64,000 bases of DNA, taken from the NCBI RefSeq assembly GCF_009930795.1, contig NZ_CP017146.1, positions 3,286,001-3,350,000 on the forward strand, read 5' to 3'. Below, in pieces: positions 33,483 through 42,395 of this stretch. Within the stretch, counting starts at the first letter, position 1; every line of letters begins with the position of its first letter. This stretch comes from Marisediminicola antarctica. GTDB lineage: Bacteria > Actinomycetota > Actinomycetes > Actinomycetales > Microbacteriaceae. Below the pieces are notes generated by a model. It searched no databases, was not told where the DNA came from, and worked only from the letters and a program-made list of their open reading frames with translations. A program made the position numbers and the translations under genes.

Positions 33483-34661
33483 TCATTCTCCCCCGCGCCC
33501 GGCGCCCGGCCCGCCTCCCGGCTCGGAGAGGAAGGCGTCAAGGGCTCGGGCCGACAGGAGCCCGTTGTGTACCGAGGTCACGAACCGGGGGCCGTCGCCC
33601 GCGCGCCGGCGGTAGGGTGCGGGATCGGCGATGATCCCGCGGAGGACCTCTTCGATGTTCGCGCCCGTCGCTTCGACGATCGGGAGGGTTTCTCCCGTCG
33701 CCTCAAGCACGTGCCTCCTGACGTCGTCGCTGACGTGCGACACGACCACGCGCCCAGCAGCCATGGCCTCACAGGCCGCGACCCCGTAGCTTCCGATGCG
33801 GAACTGGTCGAGAACGATATCGGAGGAGCGGTAGACCTCGGGCATGTCGGAAGCGGCCACCCGCTCGACCCGCCGGTATCGGAGGAGCCCCTCATCGTCG
33901 AGCTGCTGCAGGATGGGATCGACGAGGTCGGAGCCCTTCACTGCGGCGCGGCTCGGTGCGTGGGCAACCACGGGAAGGCCGTGTGCCTGAAACGGCAGCT
34001 GGTCGGTGCTCCACGCGTCCGGCTCGATCACGACAGGCAGCCAGGTGGCGCCCGGCACGTCGACGAGCAGATCTGGCGTCGACACGAACACCGGCCGGCC
34101 GAGGGACTCCAGCAGGGCGAGGTTGCGGCGTGCCTGCTTCTCAAGCGTCGGGGTGAGATCCCACAGTCCATCGCGGAATGGCGAGTCTGCGTGCCTGGCC
34201 GCGTGCCGGCTGGGGAGCCGGATGTCGCTGCCGTGACAGAGCATCGCGACGCCGATTCCGCGTCGCCCCAGTTCGCGGACCTCTGCGGGGAGGCTTCCGC
34301 GGAAAGCGCCCGCGAACAGTATCCGCTCTGCTTCGACGAGAACGTGGGTGAAGTTCTCGTGAACGTAGGCCGCCTGTCGTTCCTGCCACTCTCTGGACCA
34401 CGAGTAGACGCCGACCGGCACGACATAGTCCGCCGGAAAGCCATACTCCGTGCCAACCCGGTAGGCCATGTTGACGGCGTCGGCGTCGTTCCCGAATCGT
34501 CGCACCGCCCTCGCCCACTGGTATCCCTGGCCGGCCCAATTGACGGGTCCGATGTAGAGGCGCGTCGATGCGGCGGGCACGGGCGGCAGGGGCGGCAGGT
34601 CATCCGGGGAGAAGGAGATGGAGCGGGGAAGGATACGCGCTATGGCACGGTCCGGAAGCAA
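33483..34661 (-). CDS. Glycosyltransferase, GT-B type (paralogue B1), start uncertain
   Basis: 392 residues if begun at TTG 34661. Core blocks: TRLYIGPVNWAGQGYQWARA, LCHGSDIRLPSRH and LDQFRIGSYGVAACEAMAAG (C-terminal donor site). It is the paralogue of 37691-38911. That homologue has similar residues before the TTG point (RVLALVPE versus RVLALLPD), so the true start should lie up to about 25 codons earlier. There the frame has no ATG, GTG or TTG; the only well-placed site is GGCGGAG before an ATC near 34709. The frame also continues unbroken back to the TAG of the upstream gene at 34743. Confidence 0.82.
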   Translation of the reverse strand: MLPDRAIARILPRSISFSPDDLPPLPPVPAASTRLYIGPVNWAGQGYQWARAVRRFGNDADAVNMAYRVGTEYGFPADYVVPVGVYSWSREWQERQAAYVHENFTHVLVEAERILFAGAFRGSLPAEVRELGRRGIGVAMLCHGSDIRLPSRHAARHADSPFRDGLWDLTPTLEKQARRNLALLESLGRPVFVSTPDLLVDVPGATWLPVVIEPDAWSTDQLPFQAHGLPVVAHAPSRAAVKGSDLVDPILQQLDDEGLLRYRRVERVAASDMPEVYRSSDIVLDQFRIGSYGVAACEAMAAGRVVVSHVSDDVRRHVLEATGETLPIVEATGANIEEVLRGIIADPAPYRRRAGDGPRFVTSVHNGLLSARALDAFLSEPGGGPGAGRGGE

Positions 34662-34742
34662 CGCGAGTACTCGACCGATCGCGTTCTGTAGCCAGGTAGG
34701 AAGATTGATGTCGGCTCCGCCGTTCAGACAGTCACGATCGAA

Positions 34743-35819
34743 CTACCGGGCGACCCGGTAGAGAAGATAGCGCACGAGGGTCGACTCCCGATCGAACAGG
34801 AAGATCGGGTTCCGCGGCACGATCGTCGTCCACCGTGGCGCACGGCTTCGTGCCACCATCGCCCCCACGACGTGCTGCACGTCGGGAGCAGCCCGGATTG
34901 CCTCGAGCACGCTGCGGTCTGCTCGCGCAAATGGTCGGAGACAGCCCGGCCCGAACTGAATTATCCGGTCGACGAGTCCGCTGAACTCAGCGAGCGCCGG
35001 CCGCTCCCAGTCGGCCTCGTCGCCCCTCGCCCGCAGCGCCCCGAGCACGTGGATTCGAAGCAGCTTGACCGCGAGCGCCCGGCGCACACGCGATGGGAGC
35101 CGCATCGCCCACGGCTGATCGATGAGGTGGGCCAGCGGGTACATGGCGACCGACACGGGTCGCGGTGTCATCGTGACCCGATCCGCCGAATCCGCCCCGA
35201 TCACGTAGCAGGGGCTGTCCCCCAGGAAATCGATGGGGGACGCGTGGCTCCAGAGCCACATCCCGAATTCGAGATCCTCGCCGACGAGCATCGCCGGGTT
35301 GAAGCGCAGTCCGTTCCGCTCGATGAGCTCTCGCCGGATGAGCCCGAGCGGTGCGGTGCGGTAGAAGAGCCGGTCGGAGACGACGTCGAGATCGCGGGTT
35401 CGGTTACGCCGCACGAGGGGGTTGCGCAGTACTTCACCGCTCTGGTGACGCAGGCGCACGAGCACGACCTCGCTGCTGCGCCGTTCGACGTGCGAGACGA
35501 GTGCATCGACCGCGCCGGGTTCGAACCAGTCATCCGACCCCATGACCGCGACGTAATCACCGGTCGCCTGGCGCAAACCCTCGTTGAAGGGTCCGGACGG
35601 ACTCGCGATCCCGTCGGCGAATTCGATAATCCTCAGGCACGAGTAGTCGATCCCCTCGAGCTGCCGCTGGATCTCCCCCGCCGGGATCCCGTGGCAGATG
35701 ATGCTCACTCGCAGGCGTTCCGGGGTCATCCCCGCGATCACCGACTCAACGGCCCTGCGAATCGGGCGGAGCGGGTCGTGGACGGCGATGATCAGATCAA
35801 CGACCGGCGCATTCGTCAT
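34743..35819 (-). CDS. Glycosyltransferase family 2 (paralogue A2)
   Basis: 358 residues, start overlapping the ABC transporter stop by one base (TGATG). GT-A core: VDLIIAVHDPLRPIRRAVES, DGIASPSGPFNEGL, the metal site MGSDDWFEPGAVDAL and the acceptor-side MLVGEDLEFGMWLWS. Paralogue of 28996-30138 with the same domain layout. It lies in an operon running from the ABC exporter through four glycosyltransferases (37642 to 31224), so it probably builds the glycan that this exporter flips. Confidence 0.87.
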   Translation of the reverse strand: MTNAPVVDLIIAVHDPLRPIRRAVESVIAGMTPERLRVSIICHGIPAGEIQRQLEGIDYSCLRIIEFADGIASPSGPFNEGLRQATGDYVAVMGSDDWFEPGAVDALVSHVERRSSEVVLVRLRHQSGEVLRNPLVRRNRTRDLDVVSDRLFYRTAPLGLIRRELIERNGLRFNPAMLVGEDLEFGMWLWSHASPIDFLGDSPCYVIGADSADRVTMTPRPVSVAMYPLAHLIDQPWAMRLPSRVRRALAVKLLRIHVLGALRARGDEADWERPALAEFSGLVDRIIQFGPGCLRPFARADRSVLEAIRAAPDVQHVVGAMVARSRAPRWTTIVPRNPIFLFDRESTLVRYLLYRVAR

Positions 35820-37642
35820 CAGACCAGTCCGGCGAGGGCGGCCTGCACAGCGAAGTCGGGAACGTCGCGCACGACTTCGTCAAAGGTGCCCCGGGCGACG
35901 ATGCGGCCGTCCCTCATGAAGCACACCTGGTCGTTGTCGCGGATGGTCGACAGCCGATGCGCGACGGACACGATGGTGACCTCTCCGCGCAGCCCGCGGA
36001 TGGCCATCGCGACGTCCGACTCCGTCTTCGTGTCGAGGGCGCTCGTGGCCTCGTCCATTACAAGGATCAGCGGATCGCCGAACAGGGCGCGGGCAACGCC
36101 GAGTCGTTGCCGCTGACCGCCGGACAGGGACATCCCCCGATCGCCGACCCGCGCATCCATCCCTCCCGGCCTCGCCTCGACGACCGGCCAGAGCTGAGCG
36201 CGCTCGAGCGCCGCCCGCACCTTGTCGTAGTCGATCGCGGTTCCCCAGCTGAGCGCGACATTCTGGGCGATGGTGCCGTCGAAGAGCGCGACATCCTGCG
36301 GCACGTAACCGACGCGGGAGCGCCAGTCAGCGAGCACTTCCTCGAGCGGCTCCCCGTCGATCGTCGCGGTGCCCTCCGAGGGCACGAGCAGACCGAGCAG
36401 CACGTCAACGAGCGTCGATTTACCCGCGCCTGAGGACCCGACGAGGCCGAGCGAGCTTCCCATCGGGACGACGATGTCGATGTCGGTGAGCGCCGGGCCC
36501 TTGCCGCCGGGGTAGGTGAAGCCGACTCCGGCGAGTTCGAGAACGCGGGGGCTCTGCTTCAGTGAGCGGTGGCCTATCTGCTCGGCGTTCCTGACATAGC
36601 TCTCCGCGTCGAGGATGTCGCCGATGACAGCCTGGACCTGGGGGATGTTGGCGTGTGTCTGCGTGATGATCGCCTGGAAGCCGGTGAGGGTCGGCACGAG
36701 TCGGAACCCTGCGACGCCGAACAGAGCCACTGCGGAGAACGCGGCGGACATGCCGCCGGTGATGTACGCGACGCCGCCGACGAGGAGGAATCCGCCGACG
36801 AGCGCGGCATCCAGCACGAACTTCGGTACTGCGCCGAGGAAGCTCAGGTTTGCCCGTGCGCGCGTCGTGTGGATGCGGTTGTCGTGCACCACCTGCGCGA
36901 CCTCGCCCGCTTTGTTGCGCAGGGTGATCTCCTTGAGCGCGGAAACCATGTCGGTCATGAGGCTCGCGACCCGGAACGAGTAGTCGCGGTTGACGCGTCC
37001 CGCCTGCACGGACTTGCGCGCGACCCAGAAGTACAGCAGTAGCGCGATGAGGCCGAGGTAGGTGATGGTCACAGCTGCTGTGACGGGCTGGGCGATGATG
37101 AGAACGGCCATCACCGACGCGAACGTCGTGAGCATGGTGGGAAGGGAGATGACGGGGATCAGGAATCCCGCGGTCACGTTCGCGATGCCGACGTCGGCCA
37201 GGCGCACGAGCTGGGATGTGTTGCGCCTCAGTCGCTCCGTCCACGGCGCTCTGATGTAGGCGTCGAAGAGCCGATCGCCGACCTCGAGCTCGAAGGTCGC
37301 GAACCGGCGGGTCGCGAACCATTGCAGCGTCACCGAGAGGGCGGATTTCACGATGATCAGGCCGCAGACGACGACGAGGATCCACACGTAGCCGTCGACG
37401 CCCACCTCGCCGACCACAGGCAGCTGGACCGGGTCGCCGACGACCATCGCACTGAGCGAGATCGCGAGCAGCGCGAGCGCCACGATGTCGAGGATGGCCA
37501 GCGCCGACGTGCCAATCATGTACATCCAGAGGAACGACCGTGCTTTCGCCGGCAAAAGCGGCAGCAACGGTCGCATGGTGGCGATGATCAGCTTCACGGG
37601 ACTCGCATTCTTGTGGGCGTTAGCCAACAATAATCGTTGCAC
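35819..37642 (-). CDS. ABC transporter, fused permease-ATPase (PglK-like oligosaccharide flippase)
   Basis: 607 residues from a GTG. Six TM helices in residues about 30-310, then the nucleotide-binding domain: Walker A GSSGAGKST near 405, signature LSGGQRQRL near 510, Walker B LILVMDEATSALD and the H-loop in SVAHRLST. Half-size exporter; works as a homodimer. Among neighbours that are all glycosyltransferases it most likely flips a lipid-linked oligosaccharide, as PglK does. It is the second of three exporters in the window. Confidence 0.9.
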   Translation of the reverse strand: MQRLLLANAHKNASPVKLIIATMRPLLPLLPAKARSFLWMYMIGTSALAILDIVALALLAISLSAMVVGDPVQLPVVGEVGVDGYVWILVVVCGLIIVKSALSVTLQWFATRRFATFELEVGDRLFDAYIRAPWTERLRRNTSQLVRLADVGIANVTAGFLIPVISLPTMLTTFASVMAVLIIAQPVTAAVTITYLGLIALLLYFWVARKSVQAGRVNRDYSFRVASLMTDMVSALKEITLRNKAGEVAQVVHDNRIHTTRARANLSFLGAVPKFVLDAALVGGFLLVGGVAYITGGMSAAFSAVALFGVAGFRLVPTLTGFQAIITQTHANIPQVQAVIGDILDAESYVRNAEQIGHRSLKQSPRVLELAGVGFTYPGGKGPALTDIDIVVPMGSSLGLVGSSGAGKSTLVDVLLGLLVPSEGTATIDGEPLEEVLADWRSRVGYVPQDVALFDGTIAQNVALSWGTAIDYDKVRAALERAQLWPVVEARPGGMDARVGDRGMSLSGGQRQRLGVARALFGDPLILVMDEATSALDTKTESDVAMAIRGLRGEVTIVSVAHRLSTIRDNDQVCFMRDGRIVARGTFDEVVRDVPDFAVQAALAGLV

Positions 37643-37690
37643 ATCCCGCTGCCTGTGTGCCCTGCGCTCGGGGTCCGGCGGCGCGGGCGC

Positions 37691-38911
37691 TCAGTCGCTG
37701 AGCAGAAAGGGGCGGAGGGCGTCCGCCGATGCACGCCCGTCGTGCACTAGCCGGGCGAACGTCACACCATCTGCCGCGACCTCGCGATAGTGCTCCCGCT
37801 CGGTCGCGATGCGCCGAATGGCGGCCTCGAGGGTTGCTACTGTTGCCTGCACGACGGGCACCTCAACCCCGAACTCTCGCGCGACGTGGTGGCGCACCTG
37901 GTCGTGTACGTGGCCAACGACAACCCGCCCCGCCGCCATTGACTCGATTGCCGCCGTGCCGTACGTGCCGATTCTGAACTGGTCGAGCACGATGTCAGCA
38001 CCGCGATAGAGCGCCGGCATTTCGCGGGCTGCCACCCCTCGCGCGCGCTGATACTCGATCACCCCCTCGTCGTGGAGCCGTGTCATCGCCGGTTCGATCA
38101 GGTCCGACCCCTTTACGATCGAGCTGCTGGGGGCGTGAACGACACGCGGGCGTGCGTGGACCAGGGGCATTTCGTCGCACCACCACTTCGACCCGTCGAC
38201 GACGACCGGCAGCCAGTGCCCGTCCGGCCAGTCGAGGAGCAGGTCGGGCGTCGAGAGGTACACCCGCGCACCGATCTCGGCGAGCAGCCGCCGATGGTCG
38301 AGTGCCTGCGCCTCGAGTGTCGGAATCACCCCCCAATCCGAATCGCGAAACGGTGACCACTCGTCGATCGCACGGTGCCTGCTCGGCAACCGTAGGTCGC
38401 TGCCGTGGCTGACCATCGCGACGTTGACCCCCCTCGCGCGGAGCGCCGCGATCTCCTTCGCGGGGGACAAATCAAACAGCTCACCGAAGATCGGTCTTTC
38501 CGCCTCGTAGAGAACGTGGGTGAAGCCCCCCGCGACGGCTGCGAACTGCGCCCGCTGCCACGACCGTGACTTGCGGAACACCCGCACTGGCACGGCGTTG
38601 TCGCTCGGGAATCCGTAATCGGGGTCGCCGCGGTACTGCATGCTGACCGCGCCGACATCGGGAAGGAGTTCGGCCGCGCGAGCCCATGCGAATCCCTGCG
38701 CCGCGAAGTTGACTGGAGCGATGTACAAGCGGGTCGTGGCGACGGGCACCGTCGGCGGAGCGGGAACATCGGCCGGAGCGAACCCGTATTTGGCCGGGTT
38801 GACGCGCTGCGCTACCGACTCGGGCACGAGTGCGAGCACGCGGTCGACGGCGCGGGCTACGGGCTTCGGCCACCTCTGCTTCCAGCCGGCCAGAATCGAA
38901 ACGACTTTCAT
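37691..38911 (-). CDS. Glycosyltransferase, GT-B type (paralogue B2)
   Basis: 406 residues from the ATG with AAGGGGAC upstream; an earlier in-frame start would add 56 non-conserved residues. Core blocks TRLYIAPVNFAAQGFAWARA, VSHGSDLRLPSRH and LDQFRIGTYGTAAIESMAAGR match paralogue B1 at 33483. It precedes the ABC exporter with 48 bp between. The two B-type genes bracket the exporter and GT2 A2, as if a unit had been duplicated around it. Confidence 0.87.
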   Translation of the reverse strand: MKVVSILAGWKQRWPKPVARAVDRVLALVPESVAQRVNPAKYGFAPADVPAPPTVPVATTRLYIAPVNFAAQGFAWARAAELLPDVGAVSMQYRGDPDYGFPSDNAVPVRVFRKSRSWQRAQFAAVAGGFTHVLYEAERPIFGELFDLSPAKEIAALRARGVNVAMVSHGSDLRLPSRHRAIDEWSPFRDSDWGVIPTLEAQALDHRRLLAEIGARVYLSTPDLLLDWPDGHWLPVVVDGSKWWCDEMPLVHARPRVVHAPSSSIVKGSDLIEPAMTRLHDEGVIEYQRARGVAAREMPALYRGADIVLDQFRIGTYGTAAIESMAAGRVVVGHVHDQVRHHVAREFGVEVPVVQATVATLEAAIRRIATEREHYREVAADGVTFARLVHDGRASADALRPFLLSD

Positions 38912-39097
38912 CTGCCGTCCCCTTCTCGATGCAGTGTCTGGGACTGCCCCGAAACCGCAGCTCACATCATCCCACGGGGTAATGAAGCTGATGTTGCCCG
39001 TGGCAACGGGTCCGTTGATCCGTGCGTTTGATGACCCTCGCGACCTCCCCCTGTCCCGGCAATTCGGCTCCGGATACACCGCCGCGCACCCTGCTGC

Positions 39098-39103
39098 TAA
39101 TCT
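39098..39103 (+). promoter_or_regulatory. Predicted -10 box (TAATCT) of the acyltransferase gene
   Basis: TAATCT ends 5 nt before the GTG at 39109. It supports that start over an in-frame GTG/ATG at 39022/39031. Confidence 0.4.
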
Positions 39104-39108
39104 TCAGC

Positions 39109-40281
39109 GTGCCATCCTCCACGCCCCCCTTGCCGCGGGCTCCCCGACTCGATTCCCTGACGGGCCTGAGGTGGTGGGCGGCCTTCGGCGTGTTTACCCA
39201 CCACATGACCAACCTCGCTCCGCTCCCGATCGCAGCGGCGCTCTCCTATGGGAACTTCGGGGTCATGTTCTTCTTCGTGCTGTCGGGGTTCGTGCTCACC
39301 TGGTCGGCGAACACCGTCGTCTCGGCGCCCACGTTCTGGTGGCGCCGATTCGCGCGCATCTACCCCGCGCACTTCGTCGCTCTTCTCCTGGCGATCCCAG
39401 TGTTCTACTCCTTCGCCCCCGATCCGGCCGACTGGTGGGTCAAGCCCGTCGATCTCGGCATCCTCGTGCTGTCGGTGTTCCTCGTGCAAGGCTGGTCACG
39501 AGATCCAGTCGTATTGTTCTCTGGCAACCCGGCGGCGTGGACGCTCACCTGCGAGGCCTTCTTCTACACGCTTCACCCGGCGATCAACCGCGTGCTGCGC
39601 GGCCTGACGCTGCGCCGCACATTCGCAGCTGGCATGGCGCTCATCGCCGCAGGGTTCGCCTACCGCGCCCTGACCGTGCTCCTCCCCGAGACGTTCGGGG
39701 TGCCTCTGCCATTTCCCGTCGCGCGGCTGAGCGAGTTTGTGCTCGGGATGTTCGCGGCGCACGCGATCCGCATCGGCTGGCGCCCTCGCCTGTCGCCTGT
39801 CGCGATCTACATCCTCGGCGCCGCGTTCCTCGCCTGGCTGGTGCTCTCGCCGAGGCTGCTGCCCGGCGCGGTGGTGGGCGCCGCCATCCGCGCGAGCGCC
39901 AACGAGTGGATGATTATTCTGTGCCTCCTGCTCATTATTGCGGTTACCACACGGGACCTCACCCAGCGCCGGTCTCTGCTGCGCAGCCTGCCGCTCGTGA
40001 AGCTGGGTGAATGGTCTTACTGCTTTTACCTCGTGCACGCGACAGTGATCTACGTGGTTCTCGCGAGGATCGACAGACGCGAGCCGGGATGGAGCAACCT
40101 CGCCTGGTACGCGTTCATGCTCGTCGTCTCGATTGTGCTCGCCGCTGCACTCCACTACGGGGTCGAGAAGCCCGCAGAGCGTGCGTTGCGAGCGTGGTGG
40201 GACCGCAGGCTTGTCCGGCGCGCGAAGCAGGCCGAGCTACAGGTCACCGGTGATTCGGCTCCCGCGATCCGGCTCCGATGA
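39109..40281 (+). CDS. Acyltransferase 3 family membrane protein (glycan O-acetyltransferase type)
   Basis: 390 residues from GTG 39109. About ten TM helices in the Acyl_transf_3 pattern. The N-terminal RLDSLTGLRWWAAFGVFTHH carries the conserved R/K-x10-H motif; FFFVLSGFVLTW, WRRFARIYPAHF and C-terminal WSYCFYLVHATV follow. Members transfer acetyl or other acyl groups across the membrane onto surface sugars. Its stop overlaps the convergent GT4 gene by 38 bp. Confidence 0.88.
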   Translation: MPSSTPPLPRAPRLDSLTGLRWWAAFGVFTHHMTNLAPLPIAAALSYGNFGVMFFFVLSGFVLTWSANTVVSAPTFWWRRFARIYPAHFVALLLAIPVFYSFAPDPADWWVKPVDLGILVLSVFLVQGWSRDPVVLFSGNPAAWTLTCEAFFYTLHPAINRVLRGLTLRRTFAAGMALIAAGFAYRALTVLLPETFGVPLPFPVARLSEFVLGMFAAHAIRIGWRPRLSPVAIYILGAAFLAWLVLSPRLLPGAVVGAAIRASANEWMIILCLLLIIAVTTRDLTQRRSLLRSLPLVKLGEWSYCFYLVHATVIYVVLARIDRREPGWSNLAWYAFMLVVSIVLAAALHYGVEKPAERALRAWWDRRLVRRAKQAELQVTGDSAPAIRLR

Positions 40282-41404
40282 CCACGTCGCTCGCCCGCTC
40301 GGCCACGGCCCGGATTGACACGTTGTCGGCAGCCCACGCCGCGATCCTCGACCGGCGTTCGGGTCGGGCCGGGGCATTGACGGCGTCCGCCATCGCCCGC
40401 TCCACCTCGGTCACGTCGTATCCGACGGCCCAGCCCAGCGAGGCATCCGTTACGAGCGCACCGGTTGCTTCTGCGCCGGCGAAGATGACGGGTGTGCCGC
40501 ACGCGGCGGAGGCGAGGATCTTGGTCGGTCTCGCGAAGTCGTAGCCCTCGCCCGGCCGGATGCTCGCCAGGGTCGCGGTCGCCCCCCGCAACCACTCCGC
40601 AGCGACCGCGGCAGGCGCTCGGGGAAGGAACCTGACCGCGCCGGGCGGGAGCGCCCGCGCGAGGTCCTGAAGGTGCTTCCAGTCGGACCCGTGCCCGAGG
40701 AACACCAGTCGGGCATCTGGTCGGTCCTCGAACAGCCGCTGAAAGGCCTCGACGAAGACGGCGGCGCCCTGCACCTCAGACGCCGTACCCGCGTAGAGCA
40801 GGTAGGGCGCAGCGAGATCGGCAGCTGGGCCGTCGAGCGAGAATGTGCTGGTGTCGACGCCGTTTCCCACCGTCGCAATGAGCTTGCGCGCGCCGAGCTC
40901 GCCGACCCGCAGCGTGACGCCGTCGGTGACCGAGAGCACCGCGGCCGAACCCCGGATCGCCCAGCCCTCGACGGCGCGCACCGCGCGCACGATCAGCTTC
41001 GGGGCGGCGGTCGCGGCCGCATCCGACCAGATGTCCGCCGCGTAATAGACGTACGGGATGCGGCGAATGGCGCAGACGAGGCGCACGATGGCCCCGGTGG
41101 TCGGCGGCGGCTCGACCACCACGACATCCGGCCGTTCGACGGCCAACAGCCGGAGCAGCAGGGGCACATCGAAGCTCAGGTACTGCAGATAGCCCCGCAC
41201 GTAGCCGGCATCGTCGCGCCACACGGGGACGCGCCGCACGTCGACGGTCCGATCGATCGGATGCGATGCCGCGCCCGGCACCGCTGTCGTGAGCACCGTG
41301 ACATCGGCTCCCCGGTCGTGCAACGCGTGGGCGAGGGCCGTCAAACGAAATGATGCCGCTGCAGGCTCCGGCGCAAAGATCCGGCTCGCTATGACGACGC
41401 GCAT
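40244..41404 (-). CDS. Glycosyltransferase family 4 (WbuB-like)
   Basis: 386 residues. N-terminal RIFAPEPAAASFRLTALAHAL, hinge, and C-terminal ARPTKILASAACGTPVIFAG in which the second Glu of GT4 is shifted; this is the WbuB/fucosaminyltransferase-like branch of GT4 that often acts with N-acetylated amino sugars. It follows the Gfo/Idh gene by 4 bp in the 44099-40244 operon, so the diacetamido-uronate made there is a plausible donor. That link is inference from position. Confidence 0.84.
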   Translation of the reverse strand: MRVVIASRIFAPEPAAASFRLTALAHALHDRGADVTVLTTAVPGAASHPIDRTVDVRRVPVWRDDAGYVRGYLQYLSFDVPLLLRLLAVERPDVVVVEPPPTTGAIVRLVCAIRRIPYVYYAADIWSDAAATAAPKLIVRAVRAVEGWAIRGSAAVLSVTDGVTLRVGELGARKLIATVGNGVDTSTFSLDGPAADLAAPYLLYAGTASEVQGAAVFVEAFQRLFEDRPDARLVFLGHGSDWKHLQDLARALPPGAVRFLPRAPAAVAAEWLRGATATLASIRPGEGYDFARPTKILASAACGTPVIFAGAEATGALVTDASLGWAVGYDVTEVERAMADAVNAPARPERRSRIAAWAADNVSIRAVAERASDVVIGAGSREPNHR

Positions 41405-41408
41405 ACGC

Positions 41409-42395
41409 TCAGAACGAGACCGACTGGCCCGTTCTCGCCGACTCGGTCACACCCTCGACGACCGCGAGCGTCTTGAGCCCCTGCTCCATGGTGACGACGT
41501 CGCTCGGCAGTCCGAGCACCGCGTCGCGGAAGGCCTCGAGCTCGACCCGCAACGGCTCCCTCTTGGGGAACGCATACCGGGTCACATCACCCTCGCTCAC
41601 GCCGCGGAAAGCCGTGACCGACTCCCACTCGAGCGGGAACGTGCCGTTCGCGTAGAACGTGAGGTCGCCCGTGGAGGTGTCGGCGACGAAGGTGCCGAGC
41701 TCGCCCGTAACGATCGCGACGCGCTCCTTCATCGGGCTCAACCAGTTGACGACGTGGTTCACGATGACGCCGTTCTTGAGGCATCCGCTCGCGATGACCA
41801 TGTCCTCGTGCGGTCTGCCGCTCTTGAGCGCAATCTGACCGAAGACGGTCGAGTACGCGCTCTGCGCCACCCAGGCTGTGAGGTCGACATCGTGCGAGGC
41901 GAGGTCCTTGGCGACGCCCACGTCGGCGATGCGGGCCGGGAACGGCCCCTGTCGGCGAGTCGCGATCTGGTAGACGGCGCCGATGTCGCCGGCCTCGATG
42001 CGGCGACGCAGCTCCTGCAGCGCGGGGTTGAACCGCTCGATGTGCCCGACCGCGCCGATGAGACCGGCGGCGCCAAACGCCTCGACCATGCGGAGTCCGG
42101 ATTCGACCGAGTGGGCGATGGGCTTTTCGACGAGCGTGTGGACTCCCGCCGCAGCAAGCTTCAGCGCGGCATCCTCGTGGAACCGGGTCGGCACCGCGAC
42201 AATCGCGATGTCGAGCCCGAGATCGATGAGCGCCTCGACATCGGGCAGGATCGACAGGGACCCACCCACCCCGTGCGCGTCTCCGCCGGGGTCGGCGATA
42301 CCCACAAGCTCGATGCCGTCGACCTCGCGGAGCACGCGGGCGTGGTGGCGGCCCATCTGCCCGATTCCGAGCAGTCCCGCTCGCAGGTCGGCCAT
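41409..42395 (-). CDS. Gfo/Idh/MocA oxidoreductase (WbpB/WlbA-like UDP-sugar 3-dehydrogenase)
   Basis: 328 residues. Rossmann GxGxxG at 10-15 (GIGQMG), active-site EKPIAHS at 90-96 and HDVDLTAWV further on, typical of the WlbA/WbpB branch. These oxidise C-3 of UDP-GlcNAcA to the 3-keto form with NAD. The next gene in the operon is the DegT aminotransferase that would aminate that ketone. Stop and start of the two genes share a base (TGATG). Confidence 0.88.
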   Translation of the reverse strand: MADLRAGLLGIGQMGRHHARVLREVDGIELVGIADPGGDAHGVGGSLSILPDVEALIDLGLDIAIVAVPTRFHEDAALKLAAAGVHTLVEKPIAHSVESGLRMVEAFGAAGLIGAVGHIERFNPALQELRRRIEAGDIGAVYQIATRRQGPFPARIADVGVAKDLASHDVDLTAWVAQSAYSTVFGQIALKSGRPHEDMVIASGCLKNGVIVNHVVNWLSPMKERVAIVTGELGTFVADTSTGDLTFYANGTFPLEWESVTAFRGVSEGDVTRYAFPKREPLRVELEAFRDAVLGLPSDVVTMEQGLKTLAVVEGVTESARTGQSVSF

